Positions 52,754 through 61,123 of a stretch of 64,000 bases of DNA are shown here, in pieces. The stretch is taken from contig NC_022600.1 in assembly GCF_000484535.1 (NCBI RefSeq), forward strand, positions 2,666,001 through 2,730,000, read 5' to 3'. A program made the translations under genes and the position numbers. A model generated the notes under the pieces. It saw only the letters and a list, made by a program, of their open reading frames with translations. It ran no database searches and was not told where the DNA came from. How positions within the stretch are numbered: position 1 is the first letter of the stretch; each line of letters begins with the position of its first letter. The DNA is from Gloeobacter kilaueensis JS1. Lineage in GTDB: Bacteria; Cyanobacteriota; Cyanobacteriia; Gloeobacterales; Gloeobacteraceae.

Positions 52754-53862
52754 TTGTGCTTGCCCAGGCGCTGCCCTCCTCGACCCCGGAGGCTGCCGCC
52801 GAGAGTCTGGCCCAGATTGCCCAGCAGGCGGCTGGCCAGAATCGCCTCTACTGGGACGGATTGTGGGAGAACCTGTTTAACAGCGGCCTCTGGCTGGGCC
52901 TCGAAAAGGCAACCGCCGTCGTCGCCGGGCTGGCGCTCCTGTTTTGGGGAGCCAATTTTTTACGGGGGCTCATCGAGGAGGACAGCACCCCGGCTCTCTC
53001 GGAGCTGCTCTGGCCCCTATTGGTCATCTTTGGGCTATTGCACAACAGCAGCGGCACCAGCAACCTGGCAGGCTGGATCAACTTTGCCCGCACCGTGCCC
53101 TACACGCTGGTGGACATCATCTCCGACTACGCCGAGCAGGGCCTCAACGACAGCGCTCAACCGCTCGATCTGCAAGATTCGATCTTGCTCGCCGAATACC
53201 GGGTGGGCATGGAGCAACTGGTGCGCAACCTCTACAACCAGTGCGCCGCCCTACCGGTGGGGCAGTTCCAGAGCTGCCTCAAAGAGCGCCAGCCGGATGT
53301 GGAGGCGATCGTCCAGATGGTGCGCGCTCGCAGCACCACCAGTTCCCCAGCTTTGGAGACCGCCACCCAGGAAATCGAGCAGGTCTTCAGCGGTCAGCTC
53401 GATCCCTACACCGGCACCAGCGCCACCCGCAACCTCTTCGCCCACGACGCGGCCCTCGACACGTTTTTGGTGATCTTGCTTTCTGCCCAGAAGAACACAC
53501 TTCCCGCCATCGAGTACGCCCTCATCGTCTGCGCCACCCTTGCCCCCTTCTGCCTGGGAGCGAGCCTGCTGCCTCTGGGCAACCGGGCGATCCTCGGCTG
53601 GGGGGTGAGCTTTGCTGGTATCTGCACGACCTACGTGAGCTATTACATCCTGCTCGGGCTGGGGGCGAACAACTTTATCTACAACCAGGGCTTCGGCCTC
53701 GACAGTCCCGCTTTTTTGATGAAAAGCTGTCTGCTCGACCCACTGATTGCGATGGGGCTGGGCTTTGGCGGTGCCAGGGGACTGTTAAGCGGCGGCAGCA
53801 ATTATCTAACTTCGCCCCACGGCTTTGGCTTTGGCCTCCTGCGCAAGCCGGGCAGCCCCTGA
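52750..53862 (+). CDS. VirB6/TrbL-like polytopic membrane protein (putative)
   Basis: This 370-residue membrane protein has hydrophobic spans near residues 57-75, 83-98, 255-275, 285-310 and 325-345 and a long hydrophilic loop between about 110 and 235. VirB6/TrbL inner-membrane channel subunits have a similar plan. The start overlaps the stop of the VirB5-like gene (ATGA). No VirB4, VirB8-B11, relaxase or coupling protein gene is nearby, so this is an isolated pair that may be a relic or a distinct two-component membrane system. Confidence 0.58.
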   Translation: MIVLAQALPSSTPEAAAESLAQIAQQAAGQNRLYWDGLWENLFNSGLWLGLEKATAVVAGLALLFWGANFLRGLIEEDSTPALSELLWPLLVIFGLLHNSSGTSNLAGWINFARTVPYTLVDIISDYAEQGLNDSAQPLDLQDSILLAEYRVGMEQLVRNLYNQCAALPVGQFQSCLKERQPDVEAIVQMVRARSTTSSPALETATQEIEQVFSGQLDPYTGTSATRNLFAHDAALDTFLVILLSAQKNTLPAIEYALIVCATLAPFCLGASLLPLGNRAILGWGVSFAGICTTYVSYYILLGLGANNFIYNQGFGLDSPAFLMKSCLLDPLIAMGLGFGGARGLLSGGSNYLTSPHGFGFGLLRKPGSP

Positions 53863-53953
53863 GCGACCGCAAGACCTCATACCAATGCACTCAATACTTG
53901 CGCGGTTTTGAGTGCGAAGTTGATCGGTAAATTGCTGGGAATTTAAGGAGCTT

Positions 53954-54026
53954 TTCCCCCACCCCTCCACACCCCCACCTGGCCCCAAAAGGGGCATGGG
54001 GGGTGTGGAGGGGTGGGGGAAAGTTT
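53954..54026 (+). terminator. Long GC-rich inverted repeat / terminator
   Basis: Two 23-base arms (53954-53976 and 53999-54021) are exact reverse complements, and an inner GCCCC/GGGGC stem closes on an AAAA loop. A TTTTT run follows on the plus strand, so it likely ends the VirB6-like transcript. The stem is much longer than a usual terminator, so it might also be a mobile repeat. Confidence 0.7.
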
Positions 54027-54093
54027 TTGTTGTCAAGCTGTGGAGAATCGAATCCCTGCTATCTAAGCAGGCTCACAGCTTATGGCAAGAGCG

Positions 54094-54816
54094 CTAGAAA
54101 CCGCCCGCCGGTTTAGTAGTGGGCGCAGGCGCAGGACCACCTAGATCGGGCAGTTGTTTGAGCGCCTGCACTGTCCCACCCCCGAGTTGCCAGTTCTGGA
54201 CGGTGCCGTTGTTGTAGAGAAGCTGGACATTGAGGGTGCGGTTGGGCAGGGCAGCGAGCGCCTGCTTGACCGGCACCAGATCGAAGCGGGTGCTGCCGGT
54301 GCTGCAATCTTCCGACGGGAAGTACGTACCAGGATCTGCGATCCAGCCACCCCAGAAGCCAAAGCCATAGGTCGGTGGAATATAGCGTGCTGCCTGGATC
54401 TGCCTGTCTTGAGCCGGGGTGGTGGAGACGATTTTCTTGATGCGCACCAGCAACTGACTACCGTCCAGCAAATTCACCTGCGCCAGATACGCTCCTTGAG
54501 AAGCGATGTCGGTGTCGCCCACGCAGTAGCGCACACCTACCTCCAAAATGTCCTGACCGGGCACATCGATCCACAACGAGGAGAAGCGCAATTTGGGCTG
54601 ACTCGCGTTGAAGTCCTTGTCCTTGACAAAAGAAACCGATCCCACCGTGAACAGCTTGCTATAAGGTGCGGCCTTGACAGCGACAGCTACCTCGGTAGGA
54701 CTGAGTTGACTATCGAAAGCTGAGATAGAGGCAGGCAGCGGTTGAGCAGAAGCAGACGAACTGGCTGCCACAATCAGGCTCGACAAGAGCAGCAGCAAAA
54801 AGCGATTGTCTGGCAT
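54094..54816 (-). CDS. Secreted hypothetical protein, paralogue of the protein at 13811-14518
   Basis: This 240-residue protein starts at an ATG preceded by AAGGAGT and has a signal peptide (LLLLLSSLIVAASSSASAQ). The mature part aligns with the product of 13811-14518 through YSKLFTVGSVSFVKDKDF, RYCVGDTDI, EDCSTGSTRFDL, ALAALPNRTLNVQLLY and WQLGGGTVQALKQL. The C-terminus is Pro/Ala/Thr-rich. The frame continues to 54906 without a ribosome site. The shared Cys pattern suggests a common fold held by a disulfide. Role unknown. Confidence 0.75.
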   Translation of the reverse strand: MPDNRFLLLLLSSLIVAASSSASAQPLPASISAFDSQLSPTEVAVAVKAAPYSKLFTVGSVSFVKDKDFNASQPKLRFSSLWIDVPGQDILEVGVRYCVGDTDIASQGAYLAQVNLLDGSQLLVRIKKIVSTTPAQDRQIQAARYIPPTYGFGFWGGWIADPGTYFPSEDCSTGSTRFDLVPVKQALAALPNRTLNVQLLYNNGTVQNWQLGGGTVQALKQLPDLGGPAPAPTTKPAGGF

Positions 54817-54979
54817 CGTGGATACTCCTTGATCCTGCAGGAACAGTTGGTTAGGGCCGAACAGATTGAAGTACAGCCCCAAACGGCTCCGTCGAGCCTG
54901 GCCCAATTGTAGAACAGTACCTGTAGTTCTCTCGTTTACCGAAATGGAAGTTCATTTCGATTATTTGAGGACAAAGGTT

Positions 54980-55612
54980 CTAGAGCGAGGCCGTGATAAA
55001 AAGAAGCCACCGCTGTAGGCCATTGTTTCCAGCAGGAGTGAAAAAATTCTGCAGCCGGTAGAGCTGGCCGTTGTTGAGTAGAAGTGTTGTACGTATCTTT
55101 TGCCGGGAGAGATTTGGGTAACGGCCACCACCAGATTCGGGCACAGATCCCTCGAAACTGAGACGGGAAACGATCTTGCCATCTGGCCGAACCACCGGCT
55201 CCAGTTCAACTGTTGCATCGGCGTTTACCGATGTATAACCCGAATTGCTCAATTCTGTACGTAGATCATTGGCGACAAACGAGAAGCCCTTCTCACCGCT
55301 GAGAATGACGAGTCTGGAGTCTACGAGTTGTGCTGCTCTGCCCTCGCCAGCAAGGGCATTGGCCAGCTTCAGCCAGGACACCGCATCGTCCGTGGTAGGG
55401 ACAGCGGTTGCCGGTAGCTCAAAGATTTTCACGGAGAAGGTGATTTGCTGGTTGGACTTGTTGACTCCCTGAATCGCCCGTTCGTCTCTAGAAACGGGAG
55501 GAGTGGACGGTTGGGGTGTAGATGGGGCCGGTGCGGGAGTTGTCTGGGCCAGTGCCGGCAGGGCGTACAAGCCAGCGATGAACGAGAAGGCAATCAGGCT
55601 TTTGATAAACAC
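54980..55612 (-). CDS. Secreted secretin-domain-like protein
   Basis: This 210-residue protein starts with a good signal peptide if read from the GTG at 55612 (FIKSLIAFSFIAGLYALPALA), followed by a Pro/Thr/Ser-rich linker. The globular part resembles the C-terminal beta domain of type II/III secretins in pattern: VNADATVELEPVVRPDGKIV, then RQKIRTTLLLNNGQLYRLQNF and a final LLFITASL strand. It lacks the full pore-forming domain and N0-N3 modules of a real secretin. The longer frame to 55690 begins with TTG and lacks support. Function unknown. Confidence 0.6.
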   Translation of the reverse strand: MFIKSLIAFSFIAGLYALPALAQTTPAPAPSTPQPSTPPVSRDERAIQGVNKSNQQITFSVKIFELPATAVPTTDDAVSWLKLANALAGEGRAAQLVDSRLVILSGEKGFSFVANDLRTELSNSGYTSVNADATVELEPVVRPDGKIVSRLSFEGSVPESGGGRYPNLSRQKIRTTLLLNNGQLYRLQNFFTPAGNNGLQRWLLFITASL

Positions 55613-55718
55613 AAAAAGTACCCCCAAAAATCGCTCGTAGTTTACCCCACAACCGGGTTTCCCAAAAGAGGACTTCGCGCAAATTCGCAAGATTGCACAA
55701 GGGGTTGCGGCTCAGGCT

Positions 55719-57365
55719 TCAAAGATATCGCTCGCGCACCCAGTCGATCGCCTCCTCTCGCGTTTGCAGTGTGCCTGCCAGCTGTGCCGCAAAGGCTGCT
55801 TCAAGGATGGCCCGAAAGGTAGGGCCAGCCTTGAAGCCCAGTTCTTTCAAATCCTTGCCGTTTAATAGCCGGGGTTGCTCGCGCAAGCCGAGATACAAAA
55901 GCAAGTGCTCCCGCTGCGGTTCTTCTTCCAGGCTGGCAAGCAACAGCACCGCCTCCGGGCTCCAGTCGGCTAGTTGCCGATGAAGCGCAGGGGCGCTCCG
56001 GTCAGCCCACCGGGGCAACTCGGGACATAGAGAACGGACTTTTTCGATGCGCTGGCGTGCTGCGCCGTCGAGGGGCAGTTTCCAGGCTGCCTCTGGACCT
56101 ACCGCAAGGAGCAACCGCTCCAACCGCAGTTGGGCAGCAGGCACTTTCAGCGGCAGGGAAATTCCTGAGAGCCACTCCAGCCCCGAACGCAGGCGATTGT
56201 CCAGATGGAGCTGCGGATGGATGCAGCGCAGCGCCTGCAGGCGATCGAGACACAGGAGCGCTTCCAACCAGAAGGGGGCGGCGAGCAGATAAAGAAGTTC
56301 AGTTCTCAAACGCTCGCCGCCGTACAGATCGTGCAGGCCACCGCTGACGCTACGGACGATGAAGGTCTCCGTCTGGGGGGCGATCGTAAAGCCGAGCTTG
56401 AGGGCAAAGCGCACGGCCCGAAAAATGCGCGTCGGATCTTCGATGAAGCTGTTCGGGTGCAGCACCCGCACCAGCCGGTTGCTCAGATCGATTGCTCCGC
56501 CAAAAAAGTCGATGAGCTGCCAGGCGCGGGGACCATTCAAGCAGATGGCGAGGGCGTTGATCGTAAAGTCGCGCCGATAGAGATCGAGCCGGATCGAGGC
56601 GCTTTCGACCTCCGGGTTCGCCCCCGGTCGCGGATAAAATTCGGTCCGGGCCGTTGCCAGATCGAGTACGAAGCCATCGGGCCAACTTAAAGAAGCGGTC
56701 TGGTACTTCTCGAATGCCTCAAAGCGCACGGTGATATCCTCTTCGGCAATGCGGCGGGCCAGTTGCACTGCCACCCCTGCTTCGCCGGTGCGCCCCTCGA
56801 CTACGACATCGAGATCCTCAGAAGTGCGATCCAGCAGCAGGTCGCGCACGGCCCCCCCCACCAGGTAGGCGACTAGGCCCAGGGCATCGGCGCTCTTCGA
56901 TACCTGCAGCAGTGCCTCACGGGCGCGGGGAGAAAGCTGGCGCTCAAGCCTTTCATCCACCGAACGAAAAAGGGGCAGAGAGCTGGTGCGTTCCTGGTAG
57001 TGCTGGCGAATCAGGTCGGTGCGGGTGATGATCCCGATTGGCTTACCCTCGACGACCACCGGCACCCGACCGATGTCGTAGATGACCATCAACTGCTCAA
57101 TTTCAGCGAGCGGTGCGGCGGGGCCGACGCTGAGCACCGTCGCCGTCATAAAGTTTCTGACCGGAGCGGCGGCAAAGCCGTGGTGCAGGGCCACATCGAG
57201 GTCGCGGCGCGAAATGATGCCGACGAGCTGGCCGGAAGAACTTTCAACGACCGGCATCGCCCCGTGGCCGTGGCGGGTCAGTTGATCGCGCGCCTCCGCA
57301 AGGGACTGCTCGGGGCGGAGGGTGCGCACCGGGGCAGACATAATATCGCGGGCAATGACGGGCAC
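55719..57365 (-). CDS. CBS-domain tRNA nucleotidyltransferase (CCA/A-adding)
   Basis: This 548-residue protein adds the tRNA 3' CCA end or part of it. Two CBS domains (about residues 5-60 and 68-125) precede the class II nucleotidyltransferase head, which has LVGGAVRDLLLDRTSEDLDVVV (the metal-binding DxD) and the RRDFTINALA motif, plus the helical body. No DHH domain is present, unlike some A-adding relatives. Organisms with two such enzymes use one for CC and one for A. It starts with GTG, three bases after the stop of the stress-protein gene. Confidence 0.9.
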   Translation of the reverse strand: MPVIARDIMSAPVRTLRPEQSLAEARDQLTRHGHGAMPVVESSSGQLVGIISRRDLDVALHHGFAAAPVRNFMTATVLSVGPAAPLAEIEQLMVIYDIGRVPVVVEGKPIGIITRTDLIRQHYQERTSSLPLFRSVDERLERQLSPRAREALLQVSKSADALGLVAYLVGGAVRDLLLDRTSEDLDVVVEGRTGEAGVAVQLARRIAEEDITVRFEAFEKYQTASLSWPDGFVLDLATARTEFYPRPGANPEVESASIRLDLYRRDFTINALAICLNGPRAWQLIDFFGGAIDLSNRLVRVLHPNSFIEDPTRIFRAVRFALKLGFTIAPQTETFIVRSVSGGLHDLYGGERLRTELLYLLAAPFWLEALLCLDRLQALRCIHPQLHLDNRLRSGLEWLSGISLPLKVPAAQLRLERLLLAVGPEAAWKLPLDGAARQRIEKVRSLCPELPRWADRSAPALHRQLADWSPEAVLLLASLEEEPQREHLLLYLGLREQPRLLNGKDLKELGFKAGPTFRAILEAAFAAQLAGTLQTREEAIDWVRERYL

Positions 57366-57368
57366 AAA

Positions 57369-57779
57369 TCAGGGCACCACCAGCACCGGACAGGGGGCGA
57401 GGTTGATCACCCGGTCACTGGTGCTGTGCTGCTTGCCTTCTTCGGTCAGACCCAGACCACGGCTGCCCATGACGATGAGCCCGGTGCCCGTCTCGTCGGC
57501 TACATCGCAGATGACAAAGGCGGTCTTGCCTTCTTCGATGCGCGCCTGGCTCACGAATCCTTCAGTCTGCAGGCGCTCGCGCACCTTCTGGGCCAGAGTC
57601 TGTGCCCGCTCGCGCACCTGGGCGAGATGGCTCTCCCGCTCGGGCAGATCGTCCGGCAGATCTACGACCGAAAGCAGCAACAGCTTGCTGTTGTACTTGC
57701 CTGCCAGGTTGAGCGCCATCTGCAGGGCGCGCTCGCTCTCCGGCGAACTGTTGAGCGGCAACAAGATCAGATCAAACAT
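57369..57779 (-). CDS. Universal stress protein (UspA family)
   Basis: This 136-residue UspA-fold protein has the N-terminal strand LILLPLNSSPESERAL and the ATP-binding G-2x-G-9x-G(S/T) region GLIVMGSRGLGLTEEGKQHST. The final strand is CPVLVV. A GGAGAAGG precedes the ATG at 57779, which excludes the longer frame to 57881. It lies between the iron-ADH-like and tRNA nucleotidyltransferase genes on the same strand, separated from them by 31 and 3 bp, and so looks like one operon. Confidence 0.9.
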   Translation of the reverse strand: MFDLILLPLNSSPESERALQMALNLAGKYNSKLLLLSVVDLPDDLPERESHLAQVRERAQTLAQKVRERLQTEGFVSQARIEEGKTAFVICDVADETGTGLIVMGSRGLGLTEEGKQHSTSDRVINLAPCPVLVVP

Positions 57780-57810
57780 TGCCCTTCTCCGCCACCACCC
57801 ATAGCTTAGA

Positions 57811-58929
57811 CTAGCGACGCCAGCCAGGATACACCGGTTGCTCGCTGCTGTCGCGCAGGACAGCAAACACCTGCTGAGCATTCACCTCAAAGGGCAGATG
57901 GTGAATGTCGGAGTCAGGCCGGCAGCACAACTCGGCCACCTGATAGAGCTGCTCGTCGCCGATGGACCCCAGCTGTAAATCGGCCAGGGCAAGCGGCAGG
58001 CCCACCTCGCGGTAAAACTGCTCAAGCTGCTCGCGGGCAATCCCGGCCAGCCGCTGGCGACCGACGTTTTCTTCGAGGCGCAACTGCAGCAAAATGCCCA
58101 GGGCGACCTTCTCGCCGTGGAGCGAGCGGCGCGTCGCAGGCAGGCTCGTGAGGGCATTGTGGATGGCGTGGGCGGCGACCGTGCGGCAGCGCGCCCCCCC
58201 CAGTCCACCGACCACTCCAGCCAGGCAGATGCTCGCATCGACCATCTGCTCCCAGGCGCGGCCACCCACCTCGCGCACCGCCTGCCCGCCCAGCAGCAAG
58301 ATCAAATCCCGCAGCACCCGCGCCTGCTGGACGGCGCTGATGACGAGCGGATCGTCGGATTCGCCGGAACTCACGGACGCCTCGTACCACTTAGCCAGAG
58401 CGTCGCCCATGCCGCTAATCAGGGTGCGGACCGGAGCGGTGGCGATGAGGTCGTAGTCGATGAGCAGCCCTTCTGGGGCGTGGTCCAGCTCGACCCCATA
58501 AAGCCACATTCCTGCTTCTGAGTAGATATTCGAGAGGGGAGCCCAGCCGGCACAGGTGGCGGCGGAAGTGGGCACCGCGATCACCGGCAGTTGGGCCCGC
58601 GAAGCGACAAGCTTGGCCATATCGAGCGCCTTGCCGCCTCCCAGACCGACGATCACATCGTGGCGGGCAGCGACATCGACCAGGCGCTCGGCACTCTGTT
58701 CGGTGCAATCGATGCCGTAGTGATCGAAGCCTGCCTGCAACCCGGCGCTGTCGAAAAGCGCTGTGACAGTTTCCTGCCAGCGCTCCAGTGTCTGCGGGCC
58801 ACCAATAACGAGCGGACGGCTGCCCCACCGGCGTACCCATTCCCCCAGCAGGCCCACCGTCCCACGTCCGCGCCGGATCTGTCCGGGGGCAACCACGCTC
58901 TGCGGAGCCAAAGCGAACGACCTGTCCAA
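57811..58929 (-). CDS. Iron-containing ADH / glycerol dehydrogenase-like
   Basis: This 372-residue member of the Fe-ADH/glycerol-1-phosphate dehydrogenase superfamily binds NAD through VIVGLGGGKALDMAKL and VIAVPTSAATCAGW. Metal ligands are a conserved Asp in ISGMGDALAKWYE and His in AAHAIHNAL and LHGEKVALG. It would oxidise glycerol or reduce dihydroxyacetone-like substrates. Cyanobacteria carry such genes without a defined substrate. It is the first gene of the operon with the universal stress protein and tRNA nucleotidyltransferase genes. Confidence 0.88.
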   Translation of the reverse strand: MDRSFALAPQSVVAPGQIRRGRGTVGLLGEWVRRWGSRPLVIGGPQTLERWQETVTALFDSAGLQAGFDHYGIDCTEQSAERLVDVAARHDVIVGLGGGKALDMAKLVASRAQLPVIAVPTSAATCAGWAPLSNIYSEAGMWLYGVELDHAPEGLLIDYDLIATAPVRTLISGMGDALAKWYEASVSSGESDDPLVISAVQQARVLRDLILLLGGQAVREVGGRAWEQMVDASICLAGVVGGLGGARCRTVAAHAIHNALTSLPATRRSLHGEKVALGILLQLRLEENVGRQRLAGIAREQLEQFYREVGLPLALADLQLGSIGDEQLYQVAELCCRPDSDIHHLPFEVNAQQVFAVLRDSSEQPVYPGWRR

Positions 58930-58999
58930 CGGTTCACTCCCATCAAGAAGTTGCTCTTTCTAATTAGTAACTTTTTTCGGTGCCATCCGTGTGCCCCTG

Positions 59000-59419
59000 T
59001 CAGCCGGGCAGCCTCAGCCGCTCCAGCGCGTCCGGGGCAGCGACAGCTTTGTTGATTTCAAGGTTGAGCATGACGACCTGGACGAGGGCGCGGGCACAGA
59101 GATTTCCCTCGCCGGTGTGGATGAACTGGTTGAAGATCAGCCGGGCCAGCTTCAGCTCGGTGAGTGCAGTGCGGACGACCACCTGATCCGGGTCGCGGCC
59201 CCGGATGATGCCGCGCAGATAGTCGAGTTCGAGGCGCACCACTGCCGGGGCCAGCGTCGGCTGCAGCAAGTTGAGGCGGTTGCGCCCGGCCCAGTCTACC
59301 CGTCCGGCTTCGAGAAATTCGACGTAGACGGCGTTGTTGAGGTAGGCCGCGTAGTCGTAGTCGTTCGGTCGAATCGCAAGGACAATCTCACTTTCTGCGA
59401 AGGCACTCGCTTCGAGCAC
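59000..59419 (-). CDS. Hotdog-fold acyl-CoA thioesterase
   Basis: This 139-residue protein of the 4-hydroxybenzoyl-CoA thioesterase type has the active-site loop NDYDYAAYLNNAVYVEFLEAGR and the following hotdog strands (VRLELDYLRGIIRGD-like). It hydrolyses acyl-CoA or acyl-ACP thioesters. In cyanobacteria a protein of this group acts on DHNA-CoA in phylloquinone synthesis, so that is a candidate role, but no gene nearby supports it. Confidence 0.85.
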   Translation of the reverse strand: MLEASAFAESEIVLAIRPNDYDYAAYLNNAVYVEFLEAGRVDWAGRNRLNLLQPTLAPAVVRLELDYLRGIIRGRDPDQVVVRTALTELKLARLIFNQFIHTGEGNLCARALVQVVMLNLEINKAVAAPDALERLRLPG

Positions 59420-59492
59420 GGGTCACCCCTCACTGGCGCTAGATTCTGAAGGGCAATTTTATCCTGCCCGGTAGAATGCTAGGTTTTTGGGC

Positions 59493-60215
59493 ATGACGAT
59501 CATCGTTGCGCTCAAAGTTGCCGCCGGCCTCGTCGTGGCCGCTGACTCCCGACTCACCGTCCTCGACGACCATCGGGCGGTTTTTCTCTCGGATACCAAC
59601 TTCAAGCTCTTTGGTGTGCGGGGCTACCCTCTGAGCGTTCTTACCTGCGGCAGCAGCTTTCTGGAGGAGCGGGCGATCGCCAGCTGGCTTGAACATCTGG
59701 TGCAGGACGCTGCCGGACGACAGGCAGAATGGTCCACTGTCGCCGATGAACTTGCCCAATTGCTGCCGCCCCCCGACCAGGGCTCGATCACCTACTTGTT
59801 GGTCGGCTTTGAGCGCAATGCAATCCGGGGTGCCGACGCGCAGATGCTCAAGATCAACCGCTTTGCCTCCGGCGAAGTTCACCGCTTTGACCTGAGCAAC
59901 TCGGCCATCTTCTGGGACGGCGAATTTGAGGCGCTGACCCGGCTACTTTTAGGCTTTGCCCCCGCCTACGCCGATCTCGTTGCCGCTGGCCCAGCGAAGG
60001 GCCAGGGCGAGGCGTTCATTCCCTACTACGCCTTCAGCCTCCAGGAGGGCGTCGAGTACGTCGAATTTTTGGTGCGCACCCAGATCCAGTTCCAGCGATT
60101 CGCTGCCCAGCCTCAGACCTGCGGCGGAGCGATCGACGTGGCGACGATCACACCGGAGGACGGTTTTCAGTGGGTTCGCCGCAAGGCTATCCCCCCTTAC
60201 AACTATCTGGGCTAG
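59493..60215 (+). CDS. Proteasome-like Ntn hydrolase
   Basis: This 240-residue protein resembles a proteasome or HslV beta subunit at its N-terminus. After Met1 the second residue is Thr, followed by IIVALKVAAGLVVAADSR. If Met is removed, Thr1, Asp17 (in AADSR) and a Lys about 20 residues later (TNFKLF) reproduce the catalytic triad of threonine-nucleophile proteasomes. Sheet-helix alternation continues (LTCGSSFLEERAIA). It differs from HslV in length and from Anbu in its opening sequence. The frame begins at 59487 but the ATG at 59493 positions Thr as residue 2. Substrates are unknown. Confidence 0.72.
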   Translation: MTIIVALKVAAGLVVAADSRLTVLDDHRAVFLSDTNFKLFGVRGYPLSVLTCGSSFLEERAIASWLEHLVQDAAGRQAEWSTVADELAQLLPPPDQGSITYLLVGFERNAIRGADAQMLKINRFASGEVHRFDLSNSAIFWDGEFEALTRLLLGFAPAYADLVAAGPAKGQGEAFIPYYAFSLQEGVEYVEFLVRTQIQFQRFAAQPQTCGGAIDVATITPEDGFQWVRRKAIPPYNYLG

Positions 60216-60244
60216 CATTTGGTTGTGCGACCCAAAAATGTAGT

Positions 60245-61123
60245 ATGTTCCTGGTCACCGGTGCCACGGGTAGCCTGGGCCGACGCATCGTGCGGTCCCT
60301 GTGCAGGCGCGGCGAGTCTGTACGGGCTTTCGTGCGTCTTGAAGCCCGCTACGCCGATCTCGAACAGTTGGGTGCTGAAATCTTTATCGGTGATCTGTGC
60401 CACCGCGAGCTTATCGAGCGCGCCCTGCAGGGCGTCCGCTATGTGATTAGCGCCCACGGCAGCGGCCCCGGCGGCAACGTCTCTCAGGTCGATTACCAGG
60501 CCAACATCGACCTCATCGAAGCGGCCCAAAAACAGGCCGTGGACCACTTCGTCTTCGTCTCAGTGCTGGGAGCCGACCGCTACTACGACGACGCCCCTGT
60601 CTTCAAGGCCAAGCGCGAAGTCGAAAAGTATCTCTCCCGCCACAGCCTGCCCTACACCATTCTCCGGCCCTCCGGCTTCGCCTCCGATCTACTGGCCCGT
60701 GCCCGCAACTTCGAGCGCACCGGCTTTTACTTGCTTATCGGGCGAAAAGAAAACCGCACCTCGATCGTCAGTACCGACGATCTCAGCGAGATTGCGATTC
60801 ATTGTGTAAGCCTCCCGGAGGCGCGCAACCGCACCTTTGCCGTCGGCGGCCCCGAATCGCTGCGCCGCGACGAGATTCCGTGCATCTTCGAGAAGGTCTT
60901 CAATCGGGCAGGCCAGATCCTGCATCTGCCCATCGAGGTGTTCGATGCCGCTCGTTCGCTGATCGGTCTGGTCAACCCGGCTATTGGCCGCGATCTAGGT
61001 ACCCTGCGGGTGCTTCTGGCCAACGAGTACACCTGCGACCCGCACGAAGTCCAGCAGGTCTTCAGCATCGAACTCGAATCGCTCCATCACTTTTTGCGCC
61101 GCAACCTCCAGTTCTCGACATAA
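60245..61123 (+). CDS. NAD(P)-binding SDR/ycf39-like protein
   Basis: This 292-residue atypical short-chain dehydrogenase has the cofactor motif FLVTGATGSLGRRIVRSL and the follow-on ERALQGVRYVISAHGS. KAKREVEKYLSRHSLPYTIL carries the family's substrate-side Lys. It resembles Ycf39/NmrA-type proteins, which in cyanobacteria assist photosystem II assembly, but the paralogue cannot be assigned. The ATG at 60245 begins the Rossmann fold. The stop directly abuts the ATG of the next gene (TAAATG). Confidence 0.86.
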   Translation: MFLVTGATGSLGRRIVRSLCRRGESVRAFVRLEARYADLEQLGAEIFIGDLCHRELIERALQGVRYVISAHGSGPGGNVSQVDYQANIDLIEAAQKQAVDHFVFVSVLGADRYYDDAPVFKAKREVEKYLSRHSLPYTILRPSGFASDLLARARNFERTGFYLLIGRKENRTSIVSTDDLSEIAIHCVSLPEARNRTFAVGGPESLRRDEIPCIFEKVFNRAGQILHLPIEVFDAARSLIGLVNPAIGRDLGTLRVLLANEYTCDPHEVQQVFSIELESLHHFLRRNLQFST

